Origin: Betaproteobacteria bacterium
GTDB lineage: Bacteria > Pseudomonadota > Gammaproteobacteria > Burkholderiales > Usitatibacteraceae
Length of the DNA: 64,000 nt
Reading direction: 5' to 3'
NCBI GenBank assembly: GCA_016720925.1
Contig: JADKJR010000022.1
Span: 52,120 to 116,119 of the forward strand
Shown: positions 8,390-16,918 of the stretch, piece after piece
Numbering within the stretch: the first letter of the stretch is position 1
How the letters are laid out: each line of letters starts with the position of its first letter
Program-made: the position numbers and the translations under genes
Notes under the pieces: model-generated
Database searches by the model: none
What the model was told of the DNA's origin: nothing
What the model saw: the letters and a program-made list of their open reading frames with translations, nothing else

Positions 8390-10111
8390 ATGACGAGAAT
8401 AATGAAGATTTCCAAAGGAATGTCGGTCAAGGTGACGCTCGCCATTTTCAGTGGCATTGTTGCGTTCATTTTCATCATTGTCGGCGTGATCGCCTACAAC
8501 TCTGCGGGTTCGTTTCGCGGGATCGTCGAGAAATCGACCAGCAATGCCGTCCTCCAGCAACACACGGGGGACATTGGCAAGATGCACGACTCGATTCGCG
8601 GCAATATCATTTCTTACATCCTCGCTTTTGAGCGGGGTGAGAACGACTGGCTGGATCGCACCGAGAAAAAATACGCCGCCGACAAAAGGGCAATATTGAG
8701 TGCGCTGGCAGCCACCGATGCGGTCCAAGTGTCGCCTGAAGTTCGAGCAGCGATTTCCGCCGCCAAACCGGTACTTGAAGCGTACGTGCGCGATGCCGAT
8801 AAGCGAATCGTCGATGCCAAAAGTAATCTTATCGGCGTGATCGCAGAAATTCCGGAGTTCGAGAGGTCTTTCAATCGGGCGGGTGACGTGCTAAGCAAGC
8901 TTTCCGAAGCCGTACAAAGAGAGAACGCTGCCTTTCAGCAGCAGAGTCAGTCTATGGCAGGCAGTGCGGCCATCATGGTCGCCCTGGCTGTATTTATTGG
9001 CCTAATTGCCGTCGGAGCGGTAGCTTGGTGGACACATCGCCTTATCTCCCGGCCCATCGACCAAGTTCTGCGCGCCACCGAAGACTTACGGACCGGCGAA
9101 GGTGATCTGACGCGCAAGCTGCCGGCAATGTCGGGCGAATTTGGTCAGCTATCAAGATCAATGAACGGATTTGTCAGCCAATTGCACGATCTTATTGCGC
9201 AAGTTGCGATCAATGCCGGCGAAATCGCCAATGCCGCACGTCAGATCAGTGCGGGTAACACGGATCTCTCGGCTCGCACAGAAGAACAAGCGTCAACATT
9301 GGAACAAACCGCGTCTAGCATGGAGGAATTTACTTCGACCATCCGCCAAAATGCAGAGAACACCAAGCTTGCGAATGGTCTGGCGCTCTCCGCCTCTGAC
9401 GCCGCCCGCAAGGGTGGCAGTGTCGCGATCAAAGCCGTTGAAAAAATGGCCGCCATAAATTCCAGTTCTCGCAAGATTGGCGAAATTATCAGCGTGATCG
9501 ACAGCATTGCACTTCAGACCAATATTCTCGCGCTGAATGCGGCAGTAGAGGCGGCGCGCGCGGGCGAGCAAGGCCGCGGATTTGCCGTGGTTGCCGGCGA
9601 AGTTCGTGCGCTCGCGCAGAGAAGTGCCGCAGCTGCCAAGGAAATCAAGGAACTTATACGGAATTCCGTCGATCAGGTCAGCGAAGGCACACAACTGGTC
9701 AATGAGGCCGGAACGGCGATGCAGAACATCGTTGTCGGTATCCAGCAGGTAACCGAGATCAACAACGAAATATCCGTGGCCTCACATGAACAAGCGACGG
9801 GTATCGAGCAAGTGAATCGCGCCATTGTGCAAATGGAAGAAGTCACGCAACAGAATGCCGCGCTGGTTGAAGAGGCTGCTGCCGCCGCGGAGTCGATGCG
9901 CGAACAGGCGGAAGTGCTATCAGAGCTGGTATCAAGATTCAAACTGGATGATGCCAAACTGCGCGAGGATCAGACACGCGCGCGCCGAACGGCAGCATTG
10001 GCTGACAGCGGTCCCGTCAAGGGGCCGCCGACAACTCGTCTTGGGAGCGAACCACGCAATAAGGCGCCAGCGCTTCCGAAGGACCTTGAGGGCGAGTGGG
10101 AAGAGTTCTAG
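8390..10111 (+). CDS. Methyl-accepting chemotaxis protein
   Basis: This is a 573-residue chemoreceptor. Its first helix is near residues 14-36, and a periplasmic four-helix-type sensor reaches about 185. The second helix (MVALAVFIGLIAVGAVAWW) leads into a HAMP domain and the long cytoplasmic signalling coiled coil. The hairpin tip ALQTNILALNAAVEAARAGE is intact. The last residues, EWEEF, resemble the NWETF-type pentapeptide that tethers CheR and CheB in high-abundance receptors. A start at 8402 is also possible. No other che genes are nearby, and the ligand cannot be told from sequence. Confidence 0.93.
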   Translation: MTRIMKISKGMSVKVTLAIFSGIVAFIFIIVGVIAYNSAGSFRGIVEKSTSNAVLQQHTGDIGKMHDSIRGNIISYILAFERGENDWLDRTEKKYAADKRAILSALAATDAVQVSPEVRAAISAAKPVLEAYVRDADKRIVDAKSNLIGVIAEIPEFERSFNRAGDVLSKLSEAVQRENAAFQQQSQSMAGSAAIMVALAVFIGLIAVGAVAWWTHRLISRPIDQVLRATEDLRTGEGDLTRKLPAMSGEFGQLSRSMNGFVSQLHDLIAQVAINAGEIANAARQISAGNTDLSARTEEQASTLEQTASSMEEFTSTIRQNAENTKLANGLALSASDAARKGGSVAIKAVEKMAAINSSSRKIGEIISVIDSIALQTNILALNAAVEAARAGEQGRGFAVVAGEVRALAQRSAAAAKEIKELIRNSVDQVSEGTQLVNEAGTAMQNIVVGIQQVTEINNEISVASHEQATGIEQVNRAIVQMEEVTQQNAALVEEAAAAAESMREQAEVLSELVSRFKLDDAKLREDQTRARRTAALADSGPVKGPPTTRLGSEPRNKAPALPKDLEGEWEEF

Positions 10112-10326
10112 CCAAGGTATTCGAAGTCTCTTTTTGCAAAGTGTAGAAGCGTAAATGCGCAATGCGCGCTCCAATTGTCAACTTTTGTTTCGCGAGTTGC
10201 ACGGAGCGACCGGACATCACACAATCATGATGATCAACTCTGCAAGTTCGCGTCGGCGATGCCGTTTGACATTAGCCGGCCGATCTCGAGGCACAAAGAT
10301 AATTAGCCAACTGCTGATGCAATCCA

Positions 10327-11592
10327 ATGGTAAATAACGCCATAAACACGCGCCCTACAGCGCCGTCCGCCCCGCGCGTATTCGCGCGGGGCGTGCTGGT
10401 CGTTGATGACGATTGTGTTCAACGGGAGCGGCTATCGCAGGTCTTGCGACGTGTCGGGGAGACCGTGATCTGTGCGGTAGCAAGCGGCCAGGAGGCACTT
10501 GAGTGCCTTCTTGCGCGACCAGCCGAGATCGGCTTGGTAATCTGTGACTTGCAAATGCCCGGGATGGATGGCATGGCGTTGCTCCGACGCATAGGCGAAT
10601 GCGGTCACAGCCCGGCGATAATCATCTCGAGCGCGGCCGATGCGGGCATCATGTGTAGCGTGGAATTGATGGCAAAAGCGGTTGGCCTCAATGTTCTCGG
10701 TTCGCTGCCGAAGCCAGTCGAGGTGGCGACCATGGAAATGCTCCTCCGCGGGTACCACCAGGCACCAGCTTCTGCGCCGCACCGGCGAACCGCTGATTTG
10801 ACTTCATCGGAACTTGATCGCGCCTTCGCAAACGGTGAGATCGTTCCCTATTTCCAGCCAAAGGTTGATCTGACAACCTCGAAATTGGCGGGAGTCGAAG
10901 CACTGGCCAGGTGGATTCATCCACTTCATGGCACCTTGCGGCCTGTGGATTTCTTGCCCCTGATCGAATCGCAGGGCATGCTACCGCAACTGACACACGC
11001 CATTGTTGCGTCGACAGTCCTAAACGCGTCGAAGTGGAAAGACAAGGGTAGCAGATTAGGGCTCAACATAAACCTGTCGCTGTCTGCAATGGACAATCGC
11101 TTATTTTGCGAAGAAACGCTGGCCCTACTGGGCGAGCACGGCATTACGCCGCAAGACCTTACGTTTGAAATTGTTGAAACCGCCGCAATGACCGATGTGG
11201 GAAGCACGTTGGAAATCATGACCCGTCTGCGATTGAATGGTTTTGGCTTGGCAATCGATGACTTTGGTATTGGCTTTTCTTCATTCGAGCAGCTCTCAAC
11301 GATTCCTTTCACCGAACTCAAGATCGACCGGTCCTTCGTACATGGGGTTTCGCAAACACCGCGGCAGGCAGCGGTGGTTCGCTCATGCATCGACTTGGCG
11401 CGTCGCCTTAGTCTTAAGGTTGTCGCCGAGGGCGTCGAATCCCGAAGCGATTGGGAGTTCCTCGTGCGCAACGGCGCACAAGAGGCTCAGGGTTACTTGA
11501 TTGCGGAGCCGATGCCTGCCGAGCAATTTCTTGCCTGGGCAGGCGCGTGGGCGCAGTCGAGCAGACAGTACCAAACTCTTCACGCCTCATAG
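10327..11592 (+). CDS. Response regulator with EAL c-di-GMP phosphodiesterase output
   Basis: A 421-residue protein. The N-terminal receiver domain (about 19-140) has the acidic pair in VVDDDC and phospho-acceptor Asp in CDLQMPGMDG. The C-terminal EAL domain (about 160-410) keeps the catalytic motifs: EALARW, NINLS, FEIVET, AIDDFGIGFSS, LKIDRSF and VVAEGVES. It should hydrolyse c-di-GMP to pGpG under the control of an unknown kinase. It follows the chemoreceptor by about 215 bases on the same strand and may link chemosensory input to the sessile/motile switch. Confidence 0.92.
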   Translation: MVNNAINTRPTAPSAPRVFARGVLVVDDDCVQRERLSQVLRRVGETVICAVASGQEALECLLARPAEIGLVICDLQMPGMDGMALLRRIGECGHSPAIIISSAADAGIMCSVELMAKAVGLNVLGSLPKPVEVATMEMLLRGYHQAPASAPHRRTADLTSSELDRAFANGEIVPYFQPKVDLTTSKLAGVEALARWIHPLHGTLRPVDFLPLIESQGMLPQLTHAIVASTVLNASKWKDKGSRLGLNINLSLSAMDNRLFCEETLALLGEHGITPQDLTFEIVETAAMTDVGSTLEIMTRLRLNGFGLAIDDFGIGFSSFEQLSTIPFTELKIDRSFVHGVSQTPRQAAVVRSCIDLARRLSLKVVAEGVESRSDWEFLVRNGAQEAQGYLIAEPMPAEQFLAWAGAWAQSSRQYQTLHAS

Positions 11593-11950
11593 CGCACACT
11601 AGAGCGATATCCGCTCTTCTCGTTTCGCTCAGTACGTTTGTATTTCTCGCAATCCATCGACTCTCAATGCAATCAGTTTTGCTGACAATTTGCATTGTGC
11701 GGATACGTTCTGATTGAGCCATCCGGCAGTCCCGTTACGTTGCCACGATCTCGTTGCATCGGAAAAAGGTGCCGGAGATGCGCGTTTTCGCTGCAGGCAG
11801 GCAAGAGATTTCCTTGGGGGGGGCGGAGCTCTTCCAAACTTCGGTGTGCCACGGCGTGTATGCGGGGCAAAGCTTGGGGGCCTCTACTTTTTGCTGACGC
11901 CCTACTACCGCAAAAGCGGTCAAATTGAAGGCCGAAAACGCCCGTTGGAC
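11593..11950. other. Non-coding stretch before the tRNA cluster
   Basis: No gene is supported. The short frames here are incidental and a G-run (about 11815-11823) breaks them. Confidence 0.5.
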
Positions 11951-11985
11951 AATAGAAAAGCCGTTTCCCTATGAGAAAACGGCTT
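11951..11985 (-). terminator. Terminator of the tRNA-Gly-Cys-Leu operon
   Basis: On the minus strand a 9-bp stem (11977-11985 with 11958-11966) is followed by TTTCTATT. It lies about 35 bases past tRNA-Leu. Confidence 0.75.
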
Positions 11986-12020
11986 CAATGTATTTCGTTG
12001 GTGTACTTAAAACGCTTTTT

Positions 12021-12111
12021 TGGTGCCTGGGACCGGAATCGAACCGGTACGGCAGTTTGACCCGCCGACGGATTTTAAGTCCGTTGTGTCTACCTATTTC
12101 ACCACCCAGGC
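12021..12111 (-). tRNA. tRNA-Leu(TAA)
   Basis: 91 bases with a long class II variable arm, anticodon loop CTTAAAA (TAA), acceptor GCCTGGG/CCCAGGC and encoded CCA. Confidence 0.97.
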
Positions 12112-12203
12112 CGAAAGGCAATTATAAGAGGCGAATCCCGCTGCCAGCCCGGTGGGCATTTTCACTAAGTGTTGCCGATGCAAGACTGCGGAGGACAAAA
12201 AAC

Positions 12204-12277
12204 TGGAGGCGGGTACCGGAATCGAACCGATGTCTACGGATTTGCAATCCGCTGCATAACCACTTTGCTAACCCGCC
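12204..12277 (-). tRNA. tRNA-Cys(GCA)
   Basis: 74 bases with anticodon loop TTGCAAA (GCA), acceptor GGCGGGT/ACCCGCC, discriminator T and encoded CCA. Confidence 0.97.
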
Positions 12278-12325
12278 GAATTGGCTGAACTTTCGGCCAA
12301 GTTGTTGTTTGGACAACTTAAATGA

Positions 12326-12353
12326 TTCGGGGAAGGCTTGCACCTTCCCCGAA
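12326..12353 (-). other. Hairpin between tRNA-Gly and tRNA-Cys
   Basis: A perfect 11-bp inverted repeat (12326-12336 with 12343-12353, loop of six) sits in the spacer. It has no T-run, so it is more likely a processing or spacer structure than a terminator. Confidence 0.55.
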
Positions 12354-12359
12354 GTGTTT

Positions 12360-12435
12360 TGGAGCGGGAAAAGAGTCTCGAACTCTCGACCTCAACCTTG
12401 GCAAGGTTGCGCTCTACCAACTGAGCTATTCCCGC
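12360..12435 (-). tRNA. tRNA-Gly(GCC)
   Basis: 76 bases with anticodon GCC in TTGCCAA, acceptor GCGGGAA/TTCCCGC and encoded CCA. It is the first gene of the three-tRNA operon. Confidence 0.97.
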
Positions 12436-12445
12436 ATTGCGTCGC

Positions 12446-12473
12446 ATTATAGCGGAAAAATCGCGGCCGTCAA
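12446..12473 (-). promoter_or_regulatory. Sigma-70 promoter of the tRNA operon
   Basis: On the minus strand TTGACG, a 16-base spacer and TATAAT end 11 bases before tRNA-Gly. Confidence 0.8.
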
Positions 12474-12593
12474 TGCGAAGGAGGCATTGAGAACGACCTG
12501 CGCTAGGGCGAGTTTGGCGAAATCAGGGATTGCGATACACTGTGTGCGTGCATGCCCCGCCACTGGCGGCTTCTCCCGAACCCCTTGAATTCC

Positions 12594-15500
12594 ATGGCCC
12601 CAACGCCCGCCAAGCCCCCCAATTCGCGATCGGAGTCTGCCACCGCAAAGGATTCTCCTTCATCGGCGTATTTGGCCCTCGCCCAAAGCCCGATCGAACG
12701 TGAACGATTTCTTCAGCACCTGACCGATAACACCGGACGCCCGATCCTGTATATCGATGTTCGCCATGTTGTGCGCTTCACCAACAAGCCATTTCAAGAA
12801 TGGATCAGCAAGGATGAATCGGAAATCCTCAACCAGCATGCCTCCGCTGTCTTTGGCGTCGAGACCTACCAGTTTTATCTGTCTTATCTCATTCGGGCGC
12901 TGGCTGGAGAGTCATGTGCCGTGGAAACAGTTTCCCGCGTGCGCGTTGGGTCATCCCCGCATATTCGCGTATCGTTTTACCCTCACGCACGCTCCGATGG
13001 AAAAATCGTCGGCATTTATGTCTTGGCACTGGACATTGAAGAGGACGTTCAACTTCGCCAGAGTCTTGTCGCCAAAGAGCTTGAAATTCGCTCCTTGGCT
13101 GACAGTATTGGCATGCCACTTTCAAAAAGCGACGGCAATCTGCGCTACCTGTATGTCAACCAGGTCGCTTGCGAATGGTTTAACCGTAGCGAAGAAGACA
13201 TAATCGGGCGGACGTGGCTCGACGTCATCGGCGATGACCAGTTTGCGCAGATTCAGCAGTATGCCGAGCGGGCGCTCGCTGGTGAGACAGTGTTCTACGA
13301 ACGATTTGCCCGGTTCCCTGGCCATCCTCACGGTCATATCCGCGTCAAGATGATGCCGTTCAGGGACTCGACTGAACAGGTCACGGGCGTTTATGTGGTG
13401 ATCACGGATTTCGAGCAGGATCACCGCCTGAGGCAGGAGATCATCCATCGTGAACGACAACTGCGCCTGATCACGGATAGCATCGGTTTGCCAATCAGCT
13501 ATGTCACGGCCGATGAGTTTGTCGGCTTTTATAACAAAACCGGCGAGGAATGGACCGGCATCCTCGAGAAAGATGTCTTGGGAAAGCCCATTAACGAGGC
13601 GTTCGGCGAGAATGTAGTAGGTATTGTCCGGCCCTATTTGATTAAGGCGTTCGCGGGCGAACACGTATCCTACGAGCGGCTCGCTGACTTCCCGCGTCGA
13701 GGGCTGCGGTGGATACGTGGCCATCTGGTGCCGGATCGCCGGGAAGATAACAGTGTCGCCGGTGTCTACACAGTGCTGACTGACATCCATGACGACGTCC
13801 TGATGCGCGACAACCTTTTGCAGCAGGAACGTCAAATACGCCTGTTTACCGACAATATTCCCGAGTCCATCGCCTACATCGATACCAAAAGGCGCTACAA
13901 GTTTGTCAACAATACCTTCCTTCGGCAACGCGGAAAATCCCGCCATGAAATAGTCGGAAGGACGAGCGAAGAAGTACTTGGTATTGAGACCGCCCAGCTT
14001 GCGGCGCCCTACGTTGCACGGGCGCTGGCAGGCGAAACCGTCACCTATGAGCGCTTAGTACCAATGGTTGATGGCGAAGAACGGTGGTTCAGGGTGCGAA
14101 TGGTTCCCGACTTGGATCGCAACGCCCAGGCGCAGGGCATTTATGTGGTGGGCACGGATATTCACGATATCAAGATGGTGCAGGCCACACTTGAAATCAG
14201 TGAGGCGGAGTTGCGTTTTGCCATGGACAGCCTGCCCTACCCCATGTCATATATCGACCGCGAGTTTCGTTTTCGCATGGTCAACAAATGCCTTGCAGCG
14301 ACGCTTGGCAAGTCGCGAGAGGAATTGCTTGGACAGCATTTGCGGGAGGTTTACGGGGAAAAGCGCTTTTCCGATGCCCTGCCATTACTTCAGCGCGCAT
14401 TGGCGGGAGAGACCGTTGCGGCAGAGCGCCTGACTGGCACCGATCCCGCCACGCAGCGCTGGATGACCGTGCGCTATACGCCTCGCTTCGACGGCGATGG
14501 CGATGGCGATGGCGATGGCAATGTCATCGGTTTTTATTCGGCCGCGACGGATATCGACGAACTGAAGCGTACCGAGCTCGATTTGCGGCGCGCCAACTGG
14601 CTGTTGTCTTCACATTTCGAGAATACGCCGCTCGCGGTCATTGAGTGGGATCCGAAGTTTTGCGTACGCCGCTGGTCGCCGCAAGCGGAGAAAACCTTTG
14701 GGTGGCAAGAATCTGAATTGACGGGAAAGCACTATAGCGAGTGGGATTTTGTCGTCGACGGTGATGTCGCGCAGGCAGATGCCGTGAGCGCCAAACTGAT
14801 TAGCCAGAAGGAGCCTCGTGCCACCAGTCTCCACCGCAATCACCGCAAGGACGGCCGCGTTATCTGGTGTGAGTGGTACAACTCCAGTCTGCGTGACGAT
14901 GCGGGAAATATCATTTCCATTCTGTCGCTCGCGCAGGATGTCACCACACGTGTTCTCGCCGAAGAACAGCTCGTGCATCAGGCCACACACGATAACCTGA
15001 CGGGGTTACCCAACCGTGCCATGCTGCAGGATCGTCTGCGCCAGGCCATTTCCCGTGCCCGCCGCGGCGGACATCGTATAGCCGTCATGTTTATCGATCT
15101 CGACCGTTTCAAGGACGTGAACGATACATTGGGGCATCGCATTGGGGATGAATTACTTCGTGAAATATCGGCGCGTCTGTCTCGCGTGGTGCGTGAAAGC
15201 GATTTACTTGTGCGCCTGTCGGGGGATGAATTCATGGTAGTGCTTGAACAGGTCACTGATCTGGAATCGCCGCGATTTGTCGCCGAAAAGTTGCTGGATG
15301 AAATTCGTCAGCCCTCGCGTATTGACGGGCATGATATTCACATTTCCGGTTCGGTCGGCATCAGCCTGTTTCCGGACGACGCCGAGGATGTTGATGCCCT
15401 GCTAAAGAATGCTGACATGGCAATGTATCGTGCCAAAGAACTTGGCAAGAACACGTACCAGATATTCTCGGCCGACCTTGCAGCTAATGGTACAGCCGCG

Positions 15501-16283
15501 CGGTTAATGGAAAACGCATTGCGATCCGCCGTCGTGCGAAACGAGCTTGAGCTCTATTACCAGCCGACAATTGACATGCAATCGTCTCGCATCACCGGCG
15601 CCGAGGCACTGTTGCGCTGGCATCATCCGACGCGTGGCACCGTGGCGCCGGGCGAATTCATGCACTTGGCGGAAGATGCCGGGCTGGTGCATGAAATTGG
15701 CGACTGGGTACTGGATGCAGCGTTCTCCCAAGCGCGACGCTGGCATGATGCGGGGTTCACTGATTTGCGACTCGCGATCAATCTTGCCGCCGGCCAGTTT
15801 CGTGCCACTAACCTCGCCGAGCGAATACGCGAGCGCATGATTCGCGAAGGCTGCCTGCCGCAATCGATCGAAGTTGAAGTGACGGAAACCGGCATGCTCC
15901 GCGATCCTGAGGGTGTCGGTCGGACGTTGGCGGCGCTACGAGAGATGGGGCTTCGCGTTGCAATTGACGACTTTGGCACCGGGTATTCCAGCTTGTCACA
16001 CCTTAAACGCTTTCCAATCGATACGCTAAAGATCGACAAGTCTTTTGTGGCGGACATCATGACCGATCACGATGATACTGCGATCGTATCAGCGGTTATC
16101 GCATTGGCGCGCGCACTCGATATTGAGGTGATCGCCGAAGGTGTTGAAACCGAAGCGCAGCGTGCGATGCTGGCAGCGCAGGGCTGTGATGCGTATCAGG
16201 GCTACCTGTTTAGTCGGGCTTTGCCTGCCCGAGAGTTTGAGGCGCTACTGCTAATGCATGCGCGTACAGCAATACGCAAATAG
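12594..16283 (+). CDS. Six-PAS sensor with GGDEF and EAL domains
   Basis: A protein of about 1229 residues with no membrane helix. Six PAS-like repeats run from about residue 40 to 800, several sharing a LxxADSIGxPxSY-type start and a RALAGExVxxER end. The GGDEF domain follows (DNLTGLPNRAMLQDRL; active-site loop LSGDEF, so the first Gly is Ser). The EAL domain is last (GAEALLRWHHP, IDDFGTGYSS, LKIDKSF, IAEGVE) and looks catalytically complete. Between PAS 5 and 6 there is a DG dipeptide run. A promoter (TTGGCG, 16 bases, TACACT) ends at 12541. ATG 12552 in the same frame would add 14 residues and be nearly leaderless. Confidence 0.9.
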   Translation: MAPTPAKPPNSRSESATAKDSPSSAYLALAQSPIERERFLQHLTDNTGRPILYIDVRHVVRFTNKPFQEWISKDESEILNQHASAVFGVETYQFYLSYLIRALAGESCAVETVSRVRVGSSPHIRVSFYPHARSDGKIVGIYVLALDIEEDVQLRQSLVAKELEIRSLADSIGMPLSKSDGNLRYLYVNQVACEWFNRSEEDIIGRTWLDVIGDDQFAQIQQYAERALAGETVFYERFARFPGHPHGHIRVKMMPFRDSTEQVTGVYVVITDFEQDHRLRQEIIHRERQLRLITDSIGLPISYVTADEFVGFYNKTGEEWTGILEKDVLGKPINEAFGENVVGIVRPYLIKAFAGEHVSYERLADFPRRGLRWIRGHLVPDRREDNSVAGVYTVLTDIHDDVLMRDNLLQQERQIRLFTDNIPESIAYIDTKRRYKFVNNTFLRQRGKSRHEIVGRTSEEVLGIETAQLAAPYVARALAGETVTYERLVPMVDGEERWFRVRMVPDLDRNAQAQGIYVVGTDIHDIKMVQATLEISEAELRFAMDSLPYPMSYIDREFRFRMVNKCLAATLGKSREELLGQHLREVYGEKRFSDALPLLQRALAGETVAAERLTGTDPATQRWMTVRYTPRFDGDGDGDGDGNVIGFYSAATDIDELKRTELDLRRANWLLSSHFENTPLAVIEWDPKFCVRRWSPQAEKTFGWQESELTGKHYSEWDFVVDGDVAQADAVSAKLISQKEPRATSLHRNHRKDGRVIWCEWYNSSLRDDAGNIISILSLAQDVTTRVLAEEQLVHQATHDNLTGLPNRAMLQDRLRQAISRARRGGHRIAVMFIDLDRFKDVNDTLGHRIGDELLREISARLSRVVRESDLLVRLSGDEFMVVLEQVTDLESPRFVAEKLLDEIRQPSRIDGHDIHISGSVGISLFPDDAEDVDALLKNADMAMYRAKELGKNTYQIFSADLAANGTAARLMENALRSAVVRNELELYYQPTIDMQSSRITGAEALLRWHHPTRGTVAPGEFMHLAEDAGLVHEIGDWVLDAAFSQARRWHDAGFTDLRLAINLAAGQFRATNLAERIRERMIREGCLPQSIEVEVTETGMLRDPEGVGRTLAALREMGLRVAIDDFGTGYSSLSHLKRFPIDTLKIDKSFVADIMTDHDDTAIVSAVIALARALDIEVIAEGVETEAQRAMLAAQGCDAYQGYLFSRALPAREFEALLLMHARTAIRK

Positions 16284-16305
16284 ACCTGAGGAGGCTCCAG
16301 GCAAA

Positions 16306-16881
16306 TCAGTTCCGCTTGGCAGTACTGCCGGCAAAGGCGGCTTTGAGATAATAAAACATGGACCACACGGTGAGCACCGCCGCCAACCAGATCAGAATCC
16401 GTCCCGCCACGCGGCAGTCGATAACACCGAAAAGGGTCCCGTCGAATAGCAGGAATGGAATGGCCACCAGCTGCGCAACGGTTTTTACTTTGCCGAGCAT
16501 GGAAACCGCGACGTTTTTTGATTGACCGATTTGCGCCATCCACTCACGCAAGGCAGAAATGGTAATTTCTCGTCCGATAATGATCAGCGCAACAATTGCA
16601 TCGGTTCGTCCAAGTTCGACAAGCACGATTAACGCGGCGGCCACCATGAGTTTGTCAGCGACCGGGTCAAGAAACGCCCCGAATGCCGAGGTCTGATTCC
16701 ACTTGCGGGCGAGGTAGCCGTCGAACCAGTCGGTGATCGCCGCAGCGACAAAAATTCCGGTCGCGATGATGTTTGCCTGCGCGGTAGTCAACCAAGGCTC
16801 GTCAACATACAAAACCGCGACGAAAAGTGGAATTGCCGCAATGCGTAACCAGGTCAGAATATTCGGGATATTGAACTTCAC
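16306..16881 (-). CDS. pgsA: CDP-diacylglycerol-glycerol-3-phosphate 3-phosphatidyltransferase
   Basis: PgsA makes phosphatidylglycerol phosphate, the committed step to phosphatidylglycerol and cardiolipin, in the inner membrane. The CDP-alcohol phosphotransferase motif is complete: DWFDGYLARKW, then GAFLDPVADKL. Four to five hydrophobic helices fit the family. I chose GTG 16881, which gives the usual start KFNIPNILTWLRI and 191 residues; the frame is open to 16911 without a better start. It follows uvrC on the same strand, a common proteobacterial pair. Confidence 0.95.
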   Translation of the reverse strand: MKFNIPNILTWLRIAAIPLFVAVLYVDEPWLTTAQANIIATGIFVAAAITDWFDGYLARKWNQTSAFGAFLDPVADKLMVAAALIVLVELGRTDAIVALIIIGREITISALREWMAQIGQSKNVAVSMLGKVKTVAQLVAIPFLLFDGTLFGVIDCRVAGRILIWLAAVLTVWSMFYYLKAAFAGSTAKRN

Positions 16882-16918
16882 GCCAATAGTGTACTTGGGA
16901 AATCGTAACAACCGGCGG

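Noticed and set aside
11925..12452. 175-residue plus-strand frame across three tRNAs
   Set aside because: It is the antisense reading of tRNA-Leu, -Cys and -Gly.
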